Source: an uncultured Collinsella sp. (lineage in GTDB: Bacteria > Actinomycetota > Coriobacteriia > Coriobacteriales > Coriobacteriaceae). Taken from it: a stretch of DNA of 64,000 bases. This document shows, one piece after another, positions 1 to 8,179 of the stretch (position 1 is its first letter; each line of letters begins with the position of its first letter). The stretch lies in contig UQHZ01000005.1 in assembly GCA_900541055.1 (NCBI GenBank), forward strand, positions 1 through 64,000, in the 5' to 3' direction. The notes under the pieces were generated by a model. It was not told the DNA's origin. It saw only the letters and a program-made list of their open reading frames with translations, and did not search any database. A program made the translations under genes and the position numbers.

Positions 1-9
1 CCCTAGAGT

Positions 10-42
10 TCGTCGGCAGCGTCAGATGTGTATAAGAGACAG
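10..42 (+). other. Nextera sequencing adapter left in the assembly
   Basis: These 33 bases match the Illumina Nextera read-1 adapter exactly, ending in the 19-bp Tn5 mosaic end at 24-42. They are library sequence, not genome. Bases 1-9 before the adapter are therefore also suspect, and real chromosome probably starts at 43. Confidence 0.97.
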
Positions 43-164
43 GTTCTTAAACGACTGCCCAACGGCTGTTGAGCACATGGCTCGCATGACAGTCGTCTCT
101 TTTATGTTTCCTTTAGCCGTTGCTGCCTAGGATGGGGGTTAGTCGGTAGGAAGGGAGCGTCTAT

Positions 165-1733
165 ATGGACGACGCGAGCGAGCGTGCAATCGAAGAGGAC
201 ATGCTCGATCAGTTCAATTACTTTGATGATGAGGATGAGGAGATAATCGATCGTCGTGAGCCGGCATCGCTTGACTCATTTGATCTGGTCGATGAAGAGC
301 CCGACGAGGACGAGGGCGAATTAACGGAGCCCCCACAGCCTTCGCGCCTTGACTCGCTGCTTTCGAGAGCCCCCATGCACCATGGCGTTCGTGCCGGCGC
401 GCTCCATATGAAAACTGACTGGCACCAGATCGTGACGGCAGGCGATGAACTTGCCGTCGATGCGCCGCTCACCGATAAATCATCCATCATCTGCCGCACC
501 GGCATGCTTATGCTCGCGAGCGGAACGGGTGCCTGGCGTGTACGCGATACCATGAATCGTGTTGCTGACGTGCTCGGCGTCACAATTCACGTCGACCTGA
601 GTCTCCTATCGTTTGAGTGCACCTGCATCGAAGATGGCCACTGCTTTAACGAGGTTGTCAGCCTGCCCACAACGGGCGTCAATACCCATCGCATTTGGAT
701 GATGGAGAGTTTCCTCAAGGAAATCGAGACCTATGGTCGTCGCTTCACGGTGCACGAGTATCACGAGATGCTCAAGACCGTTGAGAGTTCAAAACCTGAT
801 TACGCGCCTTGGCAACAGGGCCTTGCGGCGGCCTGCGCCTGTGGCGCCTTTGTCTTTTTACTTGGTGGCGGTCCTATTGAGATGGCATGCGCGTTCGTGG
901 GCGCGGGTGTCGGCAACTTTGCCCGCTCCCATATTCTCAAGCAAGGCCTTGGTCAGTTCAGCGCGTTGACGACCGGTGTTGCGCTCGCTTGCGTTTCGTA
1001 TCTGCTGGCATTGCTCGGCCTTGGCCAGGTCATACCGGGGGCAATGTCGCACCAAGAAGGCTATATCGGCGCCATGCTCTTTGTGATTCCCGGCTTTCCG
1101 CTCATTACGGCAGGCCTCGACATCGCTAAGCTCGACATGCGAAGCGGTATCGAGCGCCTTTCATATGCCGTATCGATTATTGTGATGGCGACCCTCGTAG
1201 GTTGGATGGTTGCCGAGTGTGTTGGCCTGGCGCCGGACGACTTTGCCCCACTGGGCCTTTCGCCGCTTGCCCTTACGCTCCTGCGCGTGGTGATGAGCTT
1301 CGTTGGCGTATTCGGCTTCTCGGTGATGTTCAACAGCCCGGTAAAGATGGCCGCGGCAGCTGGGTTGATCGGCGCCGTTTCCAATACCCTGCGTCTGACC
1401 CTTGTCGATGCGCCGACGATGATTCCCTTCCTGGGCCTCAGCACGGGAATGCCTCCCGAGGCAGCAGCGTTTATCGGCGCGCTGATATCGGGTCTGCTGG
1501 CAAGCTTGGCCGAAGTCAAGCTCACCTACCCGCGCATCGCCCTCACGGTGCCTTCGATTGTCATTATGGTGCCGGGTTTGTATCTGTATCGCTCGATGTA
1601 TTACATGTGCACCTTCGACACAGTCAACATGCTCGGCTGGTTTGTGCGCGCAGTGCTCATCGTGGCGTTTTTGCCCGTTGGCCTGGGTGTGGCGCGTACG
1701 CTCACCGACCCTCGCTGGCGCCACACCAGCTAA
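165..1733 (+). CDS. ThrE-like threonine/serine exporter
   Basis: This is a 522-residue membrane protein of the ThrE family, which exports threonine and serine by proton-coupled transport. The first 70 residues are very acidic and probably cytosolic. Residues about 75-310 look like the ThrE N-terminal domain (DUF1212), with a soluble part followed by hydrophobic helices from about 210. Residues about 330-510 form a second hydrophobic ThrE_2-like block. Both halves are in one polypeptide, as in the actinobacterial ThrE, whereas many Firmicutes split them. The ATG follows AAGGGAG (151-157) at good spacing. The gene stands alone, and two adjoining palindromic repeats begin right after the stop. 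The family call is firm; substrate specificity is inferred. Confidence 0.85.
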   Translation: MDDASERAIEEDMLDQFNYFDDEDEEIIDRREPASLDSFDLVDEEPDEDEGELTEPPQPSRLDSLLSRAPMHHGVRAGALHMKTDWHQIVTAGDELAVDAPLTDKSSIICRTGMLMLASGTGAWRVRDTMNRVADVLGVTIHVDLSLLSFECTCIEDGHCFNEVVSLPTTGVNTHRIWMMESFLKEIETYGRRFTVHEYHEMLKTVESSKPDYAPWQQGLAAACACGAFVFLLGGGPIEMACAFVGAGVGNFARSHILKQGLGQFSALTTGVALACVSYLLALLGLGQVIPGAMSHQEGYIGAMLFVIPGFPLITAGLDIAKLDMRSGIERLSYAVSIIVMATLVGWMVAECVGLAPDDFAPLGLSPLALTLLRVVMSFVGVFGFSVMFNSPVKMAAAAGLIGAVSNTLRLTLVDAPTMIPFLGLSTGMPPEAAAFIGALISGLLASLAEVKLTYPRIALTVPSIVIMVPGLYLYRSMYYMCTFDTVNMLGWFVRAVLIVAFLPVGLGVARTLTDPRWRHTS

Positions 1734-1766
1734 TTGGTGCAAGGGGGACAGGTTACTTTGCACCAA
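1734..1766. repeat. Hairpin repeat with GGGACAGG loop, copy 1
   Basis: Arms TTGGTGCAA (1734-1742) and TTGCACCAA (1758-1766) enclose a loop containing GGGGGACAGGTTACT. The loop core recurs at 31984, 34862, 37885 and 37938 with different arms. The left arm begins directly after the exporter stop codon. Confidence 0.7.
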
Positions 1767-1768
1767 AT

Positions 1769-1837
1769 GAGTTGCGGTGAAATAGGGACTGAATTGCTGC
1801 TTAAAGGGTCAAAACAGTCCGTATTCCACCGCAACTT
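1769..1837. repeat. Inverted repeat with 23-bp arms, copy 1
   Basis: Imperfect 23-bp arms lie at 1769-1791 (core GTTGCGGTGAAATA) and 1815-1837. The same arms with an unrelated loop occur at 49413-49479, so this is a dispersed element rather than a private terminator. Confidence 0.75.
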
Positions 1838-1950
1838 ATGGGGTCGGGGGTTTTGGTGCCCTGCATCTCCACAAACTCAACGCTTACGAAGCGCGCGCCG
1901 TTCGTGTTAGGGTAGTTCCACCACATAAGTAGTCGTAGACGCGCGTAACA

Positions 1951-2002
1951 CGGGCGGGCGAGATGAAGTCCCAACAGCTCCATCTTGCCCGCCCGTTTTT
2001 GT
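1951..2002 (+). terminator. Hairpin plus T-run in the leader of the DUF2798 gene
   Basis: A 15-bp perfect stem (1951-1965 with 1981-1995) is followed by TTTTTGTT. It has the form of an intrinsic terminator on the + strand and lies only about 45 bases before the ATG at 2045. It would therefore end transcription just before that gene, which suggests a conditional (attenuator-like) leader, or else simple termination with a promoter inside 1996-2044. I do not recognise a known riboswitch aptamer in 1850-1950. Confidence 0.6.
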
Positions 2003-2044
2003 TGCGTGGTGCCGCGGCGTAACACAGAAAGGATTTTGTCCTTT

Positions 2045-2593
2045 ATGCCTATCAACAAACGAGAGAGCCTGCTGTTCACCTTTATCATGTGCTTTTGCAT
2101 GGTGCTCTGGATGAGCATCTACAACGTTGCCCTGCAGCATGGGGCCATCAACGGCGAGGTTGTTGCCGCCGCGTGGCTCGGCTTCCCCGTTGCCTACATT
2201 TTTGCCATGTGCTGCGACTGGTTTGTTGCCAGCCCCCTTGCCAAGGGTTTCGCTTTTAAATTCCTGGTCACGCCGGGCAAGAGCTCGCCGCTTGCCATGA
2301 CGCTCGCCGTCAGCTCCTGCATGGTCGTTCCCATGGTCATCATCATGTCGCTGTACGGTGCCTGCGAGGGTCTGACGCACATGCCCGGCGGCATCCTTGC
2401 GAACCTGTATTCCGTGCCCGCGATCTGGATGATCAACATCCCGCATAATTTTGTGATGGCGCTGCCGTGGAACCTTTTGGTAGCCGGTCCGATTTCCCGC
2501 TTCGTCTTCCGTCGCGCCTTCCCTGTGGGGACGGTTTTCGAGGAGGAGCATGCCGAGCTCTTGGAGCAGGCTATGGCTCCTGAGTGCGAGTAG
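2045..2593 (+). CDS. DUF2798 family membrane protein
   Basis: This 182-residue integral membrane protein begins MPINKRESLLFTF. The N-terminus and the pattern of four hydrophobic helices (about 8-30, 45-60, 82-105, 130-155) fit the DUF2798 family, whose function is unknown. Two tandem copies of the roughly 75-residue unit appear to be present: both halves carry a PxN/PHN-F-x-M-A-type helix end. The start at 2045 is preferred over an earlier in-frame codon at 1985 because AGAAAGGA (2027-2034) precedes it, and because the earlier start would lie within the terminator hairpin. Confidence 0.75.
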   Translation: MPINKRESLLFTFIMCFCMVLWMSIYNVALQHGAINGEVVAAAWLGFPVAYIFAMCCDWFVASPLAKGFAFKFLVTPGKSSPLAMTLAVSSCMVVPMVIIMSLYGACEGLTHMPGGILANLYSVPAIWMINIPHNFVMALPWNLLVAGPISRFVFRRAFPVGTVFEEEHAELLEQAMAPECE

Positions 2594-2759
2594 CTCGCTT
2601 AGGGATCTGCTGAGCGCGGGCGACTTGCTTGGTTGGAGCCCTAAGCGTGGATAGCTCTCTCGGCGACATCGCGGGCGTGAGCGGTGCGCATGACCGGAGG
2701 GCCCGTGCTGTTCCGTTGCCCGACGTGCTGGCGCGCAGGACAATCTGTTGGTGCATTCG

Positions 2760-2790
2760 GCGGCTGCTGAAGCGTTTCGGCAGCCGCTAT
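2760..2790 (+). terminator. Hairpin, possible terminator
   Basis: An 11-bp stem with one G-T pair (2761-2771 with 2776-2786) is followed by TATTTATA. The T-run is weak, but the position, between the DUF2798 gene and the operator at 2805, fits a terminator for upstream transcription. Confidence 0.5.
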
Positions 2791-2804
2791 TTATACGGAG
2801 TTTA

Positions 2805-2825
2805 AATACAACAGTCTGTTGTATT
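2805..2825. promoter_or_regulatory. Palindromic operator, probably for the TetR at 7298
   Basis: This is a perfect palindrome, AATACAACAG-T-CTGTTGTATT, centred at 2815 and 50 bases before the activase start. Its length and symmetry fit a TetR-family site. The only regulator in the operon is the TetR protein at 7298, so autoregulation is the simple reading. Confidence 0.7.
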
Positions 2826-2874
2826 ACGTAGAGTGGTATATCTCTAGCAGGAAAAATGCGAGAGACGGAGCATT

Positions 2875-5800
2875 ATGGCGTTGTTAGTGGGACTGGACGT
2901 AGGGTCGACGACGACCAAAGTTTACGCGATGCACGAGGATATGACCGAGGCGTGGTGGGGATATCGCCGCCACGGGGCGTGTCAGACAGCGAGCGTGCGC
3001 GCCATGCTCGGCGAGCTCGCCGAGCGCTTTCCCCATGAGTCGCTGCGCGTTGCGGTGACCGGCTCGGGTGCGCGCGATATCGCGACCGCGCTGGGCGCCT
3101 CGTACGTTCAGGAGGTGGTCGCCAACGCGCTCGCGATCAGCAGGTTCTATCCGCAGACGCGCTGCGCCATCGAGCTGGGCGGCCAAGACGCCAAGATGAT
3201 CTTCTTCCGCACCAACGATAAGGGAGACATCGAGGTTGCCGACATGCGCATGAACGGCTCGTGCGCAGGCGGTACCGGTGCATTTATCGACGAGATGGCA
3301 AAGCTCATGGGGGTCGGCACCGAATCGGGCGAGTTCGAGCAGCTCGCAAGCCGGGGAACGACCGTCCACGAGGTCTCGGGCCGCTGCGGCGTGTACGCAA
3401 AGACCGATATCCAGCCGCTGCTCAACGAGGGCATTCCTACCACCGACCTGGCGCTTTCGGCGCTTCACGCGGTCGCCCGCCAAACGATCGGCGGTCTGGC
3501 CCAGGGTATCGACATCGAGCCGCCGGTAATCTTCGAGGGCGGTACGCTCGCCTACAACCCCACGCTGGTCCGCGTGTTCCGGGAGCAACTGAATCTATCG
3601 GACGATCAGGTTATCGTCCCGCGCGATCCGCAGATCATGGTCGCGCGCGGTGCCGCCCTGTCGCTGACCGACATGTTCGCATCGTCCCAACCGATCGACC
3701 TTCCCGACGCTTTTGTCCGGCTGGATAAGCTCGAGACGGTCGCGCCCGCAAGCGGGGAGGGACGTCTTGCCCAGCCCTTTTTTGCCACACCTGCCGAGCA
3801 GGCGGATTTTACGGCACGCCATGGCAAAGAGACGCCGGCAAAGGGTCCGGATGCGTATGCGCCCGGAGAGACGGTGCGTGTGGCGCTCGGTATCGATTCG
3901 GGGAGCACGACGACCAAGTTCGCCCTGGTCGATGAGGCGGGTGAGCTTGTCGATTCGTTCTACGCGTCTAATAACGGCAGACCGCTCGACGTCGCCCAAC
4001 AGGGTCTTGTCAGCTTGAAGAACCGCTGGGAGACAGCGGGAGTCACGCTTGCGATCGATGCCGTGGGCACCACGGGATACGGCGAGGAGCTTTTCGCGCG
4101 CGCGTTCCACGCCGACTACCATACGGTCGAGACGGTCGCGCACGCCCGCGCCGCGTGCGCATGCGTTCCCGATGCGACCTTCGTGCTCGACATCGGCGGA
4201 CAGGATATGAAGGCCATCTGGCTCAACCACGGCGTGCTGACCGATATCGTCGTCAACGAGGCGTGCTCTGCGGGCTGCGGCTCGTTCCTCGAGGGTTTTG
4301 CCAAAAACCTCGGAATTGCCGTTGAGGATATCGCGACCGAGGCATTTTCGTCCAAAGCCCCCGCCGTTCTCGGCAGCCGCTGCACGGTGTTCATGAACAG
4401 CAGCGTCGTTTCCGAGCAGCGGCGCGGTAAGGGTCCGAGCGACATCATGGCCGGTCTCTGCCGTTCGATTATCGAGAACGTGTTCACCAAGGTCATTCGC
4501 GTTTCAAATCTCAACCGTCTGGGCGACAAAGTCGTCGTCCAGGGCGGCACGTTCCGAAACGACGCGGTGCTGCGCGCATTCGAGCAGTATCTGGGCAAAC
4601 CCGTCACGCGTGCGCCCCACCCGGGGCTGATGGGCGCTATCGGTATCGCCCTGCTCGCGCGCGAGGAATGCCGCAAGGGCGACGCCGGCACGTCGTTTAT
4701 CGGGCTCGATGCCGTGGAGCGCTTCGAGCATCGCGAGTTCGGCGGCGTTACCTGCCGTCGGTGCAACAACCGCTGCCAGCGCGCGGTCGTGGCGTTTGGC
4801 GACGGCTCGCTTTACGTCACGGGCAATCGCTGCCCGCGCGGCGGCGCCATCTCATGGGATGAGCTCGTGCGCAAGGTTCCCGCGGCGGAGGAGCTGCGTC
4901 CGCAGGGTGCTTGCGAGGCACAGGCGCCCGGCACGGGGCGCGACCGGACCGCGGCTGCCCCCAATCTCTTTGTCGACCGCGAGAAGCTGCTGTTCGAGTC
5001 GTACCCCACGGTTCTCGTCTGCGGGGGGCGCGATGTCACGATCGGCATTCCCCGTGTGCTCGAGTTCTGGGACACCATGCCGTTCTGGTCGACGTTCTTC
5101 AGCACGCTCGGCTTTAAGGTGCGCGTCTCGGGACGCAGCACCAAGGCGATGTACGAGCGCGGTCTGGCGCACGTCACATCCGACACCGTGTGCTTCCCGG
5201 CCAAGCTCGTCCACGGGCACATCCGCAATCTCGTCGACGCCGGCGTCGACCGCATCTTCATGCCCATCATCACGACGGTGCCCACCGAAAACACCGCCTC
5301 TACCAGCGAGTGGATGTGCGCCGTCGTAAAGGGATACCCCTACGTGATGCGCAATTCCGATAACCCGGAGGAGCGTTTCGACGTTCCGTTCGATACGCCG
5401 CTGTTCCACTGGTACGACGAGGGCGACCGAAACCGCCAGCTCAAGGCGTGGTGCAAGGAGACCTTCGATATCGATGCCGACCTGGTTGCCAAGGCGACCG
5501 AGCAGGCGGACCGCGCGCAGCAGACGTTTGAGAACCAGCTGCAGCTGCGCGGCAGGCAGGTGCTCGAGAACCTGCGCGAGGACGGCGGCTACGCGGTGGT
5601 GATCGCTTCGCGCCCGTACCACAACGACCCGCTGGTCAACCACGGGCTGCCCAAGCTCTTCTCTGAGCGCGGCATCCCCGTGCTGACGCCCGATGCGGTG
5701 CCGGGGGTCTGCAACGTCGACCTTTCCAACAGCCGCATCGACATCGTGAACAACTACCATGCGCGCATGCTGTCGTGCGCGGTCATCGTCGCATCGACGC

Positions 5801-7314
5801 CCGAGCTCGAGCTCGTGCAGATGGGCAGCTTCGGCTGCGGCCACGATGCGTATCTCACCGACGAGATCGCGCGCATGATGGGCGAGATGGGCTCCAAGGT
5901 TCCGATGATGATCAAGCTCGATGAGAGCGACGTCGCCGGTCCCATGGGCATTCGCGTGCGTTCGTTTATCGAGTCGGTCAACCGTCGTCGCGCGGAGGAG
6001 CGTGCCGAGGGCGCCCGGGTGCACGCGGTCCATCCGCTCGACGACCCGTATAAGGTCAAGTACACCAAGCGCGACCGGCACGACAAGATCGCGCTGGTCC
6101 CCAACACCTCCCATGCGTTCTGCAGGCTCATGACCGCGGCGATGCGCAATCAGGGCGTGCGCGCCGAGGCCCTTGATATCGGGCGCGAGGATGCCATCCG
6201 CCTGGGCAAACGCTATGTGCACAACGACATCTGCTTCCCCGCGCAAATCGTGATCGGCGAGGCGCTCGCGGCACTCGAGAGCGGTAAGTACGACCCGCAC
6301 GACGTCGCCGTGGTGACTGGCAAGTATATCGGCGACTGCCGCCTGACGCACTACATGCCCCTGCTGCGCCGCGCGCTCGACGACGCGGGATACGACTATG
6401 TCCCGGTGCTCACCAACGACGACGTCGATGCCCACAATGCGCATCCGGGCTTCAAGCTCGGCCTTGGCCCGAGCATCCAGATCGCCTACGGTCTTCCCAT
6501 AATCGATGCCCTCGAGGCCATGCTTAGGCGCATCCGTCCCTACGAGCTCGAGAAGGGCGCGGCGGACGCTGCGTTCGACCGCGCGCTCGATGAGGTTATC
6601 GAGGGCATGGAGCGCTCCGGGCTGAGAGGCCAGGCGACGGGCTTCAAACGCGCGCTTGCGATCATGGACGCCGTTCCGTACGACCGCTCGAACCCGCATC
6701 CGACCGTTCTCATCGTGGGCGAGTACCTGCTCAATTTCCATCTCGGCGCCAACCACGAGATCGAGCGCTACCTCGAGGACAACGGGCTCGAGGTCATCGA
6801 GGCGCGCATGACCGACGTGATCCGCAAGACCTATTTCTACAAGCATGCGCAGTCGCGCGAGTTCCATGTCGACCTGTCGCTGCCCGAAAAGGCCTGGTAC
6901 GCCACGGCGGACAACCTGTTCGAGCTCGCGCACGACCGTTGCGACCGCCTGGGCGCGGCGAGCCCGCTCTACGAGCCGCCGACGCGCATGCCCGAGCTCG
7001 TGCGCGCGAGCGATAAGATCCTGCACCATACGTTCGATGCGGGCGAGGGCGTGCTGATTCCGGCGGAGATCCTCGAGCACGCCAAGCGCGGCTGCCGCAA
7101 CTTCGTGATCCTGCAGCCGTTCGGGTGTCTGCCCAACCATGTCGTGGGGCGCGGGCTCATCCATGCGCTCAAGGAGCAGTATCCCACGGCGCAGTTCCTG
7201 CCGCTCGACTACGATCCCGACGTGAGCTTCGCCAACGTGGAGAACCGTCTTCAGATGCTCATCATGAACGCCAAGGCGCAGGGGTGCGGTGAGGCGCATG
7301 GCGAGACCGCGTAA
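2875..7314 (+). CDS. 2-hydroxyacyl-CoA dehydratase activase, giant fused form
   Basis: This 1479-residue protein belongs to the BadF/HgdC activase family. Such activases use ATP hydrolysis to push an electron from a [4Fe-4S] cluster into 2-hydroxyacyl-CoA dehydratases or benzoyl-CoA-type reductases. There are two ASKHA ATPase modules: residues 1-275 (DVGSTTTK near the start, GGQDAKMI, NGSCAGGTG, GRCGVYAK) and about 335-600 (DSGSTTTK, GGQDMKAI, NEACSAGCG, GSRCTVF). Each keeps the two cysteines that hold the interdomain cluster in HgdC. A cysteine-rich linker (CRRCNNRC...GNRCPRG, about 625-660) follows. A DUF2229-like region (from about 700) and a dehydratase-like C-terminal part come next. The ATG follows GACGGAG. 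The TetR gene overlaps its 3' end. No separate dehydratase subunits are adjacent, so the real partner is unknown. Confidence 0.85.
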   Translation: MALLVGLDVGSTTTKVYAMHEDMTEAWWGYRRHGACQTASVRAMLGELAERFPHESLRVAVTGSGARDIATALGASYVQEVVANALAISRFYPQTRCAIELGGQDAKMIFFRTNDKGDIEVADMRMNGSCAGGTGAFIDEMAKLMGVGTESGEFEQLASRGTTVHEVSGRCGVYAKTDIQPLLNEGIPTTDLALSALHAVARQTIGGLAQGIDIEPPVIFEGGTLAYNPTLVRVFREQLNLSDDQVIVPRDPQIMVARGAALSLTDMFASSQPIDLPDAFVRLDKLETVAPASGEGRLAQPFFATPAEQADFTARHGKETPAKGPDAYAPGETVRVALGIDSGSTTTKFALVDEAGELVDSFYASNNGRPLDVAQQGLVSLKNRWETAGVTLAIDAVGTTGYGEELFARAFHADYHTVETVAHARAACACVPDATFVLDIGGQDMKAIWLNHGVLTDIVVNEACSAGCGSFLEGFAKNLGIAVEDIATEAFSSKAPAVLGSRCTVFMNSSVVSEQRRGKGPSDIMAGLCRSIIENVFTKVIRVSNLNRLGDKVVVQGGTFRNDAVLRAFEQYLGKPVTRAPHPGLMGAIGIALLAREECRKGDAGTSFIGLDAVERFEHREFGGVTCRRCNNRCQRAVVAFGDGSLYVTGNRCPRGGAISWDELVRKVPAAEELRPQGACEAQAPGTGRDRTAAAPNLFVDREKLLFESYPTVLVCGGRDVTIGIPRVLEFWDTMPFWSTFFSTLGFKVRVSGRSTKAMYERGLAHVTSDTVCFPAKLVHGHIRNLVDAGVDRIFMPIITTVPTENTASTSEWMCAVVKGYPYVMRNSDNPEERFDVPFDTPLFHWYDEGDRNRQLKAWCKETFDIDADLVAKATEQADRAQQTFENQLQLRGRQVLENLREDGGYAVVIASRPYHNDPLVNHGLPKLFSERGIPVLTPDAVPGVCNVDLSNSRIDIVNNYHARMLSCAVIVASTPELELVQMGSFGCGHDAYLTDEIARMMGEMGSKVPMMIKLDESDVAGPMGIRVRSFIESVNRRRAEERAEGARVHAVHPLDDPYKVKYTKRDRHDKIALVPNTSHAFCRLMTAAMRNQGVRAEALDIGREDAIRLGKRYVHNDICFPAQIVIGEALAALESGKYDPHDVAVVTGKYIGDCRLTHYMPLLRRALDDAGYDYVPVLTNDDVDAHNAHPGFKLGLGPSIQIAYGLPIIDALEAMLRRIRPYELEKGAADAAFDRALDEVIEGMERSGLRGQATGFKRALAIMDAVPYDRSNPHPTVLIVGEYLLNFHLGANHEIERYLEDNGLEVIEARMTDVIRKTYFYKHAQSREFHVDLSLPEKAWYATADNLFELAHDRCDRLGAASPLYEPPTRMPELVRASDKILHHTFDAGEGVLIPAEILEHAKRGCRNFVILQPFGCLPNHVVGRGLIHALKEQYPTAQFLPLDYDPDVSFANVENRLQMLIMNAKAQGCGEAHGETA

Positions 7315-7987
7315 GGACGCCGATGCGCCCGATGCACGCACCCGTATCATCGAGGCGTTTTGGGAGCTCATCGAGAACAACAGCATCTTCGAGCTGTCGG
7401 TTGGCGAGGTGACCCGCGCCGCCCAGTGCAATCGCGGAACGTTTTACTACTATTTTCACGATTTCGATGAACTCGTCGCCATCGCCATAGCCCAGCTGCT
7501 GCAGGATAACGAGCTCATCACCGATGCCCTCTGGCATTTTTCGAGCGAGGGCGACCTTTCGGCGTTCGACCGGCGCGACGTCCGCTGCCTGCTGCGGCGC
7601 ATCGTCATCACCATGAGGGCGGGTGCCGCCGAGCGGGTCGTGCAGGGCATCCATACGATCATCATCGACCGCGTGAGAGAGATCGTCCACCCCGACGGAG
7701 AAGAGCTCAAGGCAGATTCGAGCTTTGCGGTGGGCTTTCTGGTCTCGGGCATCATGGGCTTTGTGATGGCGGTCGGCTTTGCCCGGGAGGGCGGCGAGGA
7801 GATAGACCTCGAGCAGCTGGGGGACAGCGCGTGCGCGTACCTGAGGGCGGTCGCCATGCAGACGGTGGAAACGGTCGCGCAAGTCGAGGGCGTCGATACA
7901 TCCGAGCTGCTCGAACGCGTCTCCAAGGAGGCCGATGCCTATCGCGCATCGTGTGCGACGAGTCCCGACGTGGTGAAAGACGCCTAG
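7298..7987 (+). CDS. TetR/AcrR family transcriptional regulator
   Basis: This 229-residue protein has a TetR-type N-terminal helix-turn-helix, about residues 12-60, ending in the typical RGTFYYYFHDFDEL. The C-terminal helical ligand-binding domain is not recognisable. The ATG at 7298 is chosen over a GTG at 7289 because the MARPRKD start gives the usual short basic lead. It overlaps the end of the activase by 17 bp and is translated from the same mRNA. The likely target is the palindrome at 2805-2825, giving feedback control of the activase operon; an acyl-CoA is a plausible ligand but is not shown. Confidence 0.9.
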   Translation: MARPRKDADAPDARTRIIEAFWELIENNSIFELSVGEVTRAAQCNRGTFYYYFHDFDELVAIAIAQLLQDNELITDALWHFSSEGDLSAFDRRDVRCLLRRIVITMRAGAAERVVQGIHTIIIDRVREIVHPDGEELKADSSFAVGFLVSGIMGFVMAVGFAREGGEEIDLEQLGDSACAYLRAVAMQTVETVAQVEGVDTSELLERVSKEADAYRASCATSPDVVKDA

Positions 7988-8118
7988 GGTTTCTCTTGCG
8001 GGGCGCCTGTCGCGCATCGCGCGGTGAGTCCCGCGATGCGGTCATAACCTGCATTCATGTGAGCCGGGTTTATAGATATTCCTCCAGCTGTTAACATAGA
8101 CAACCTGTGGGTAAAGAG

Positions 8119-8152
8119 ACAAAAGCGCCGCCGACGGGCGGGCGTTTTGATT
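8119..8152 (+). terminator. Possible terminator before clpC
   Basis: AAAAGCGCC and GGGCGTTTT (8121-8148) form an imperfect GC-rich stem with T residues on the 3' side. It may end the activase-TetR transcript. Confidence 0.35.
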
Positions 8153-8179
8153 TCGATGAACTCATGTAAGGAAACGAGC

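Noticed and set aside
4852..7431. An 859-codon minus-strand open frame
   Set aside because: It is antisense to the activase gene and has the Arg/His/Val-rich composition typical of a shadow frame.
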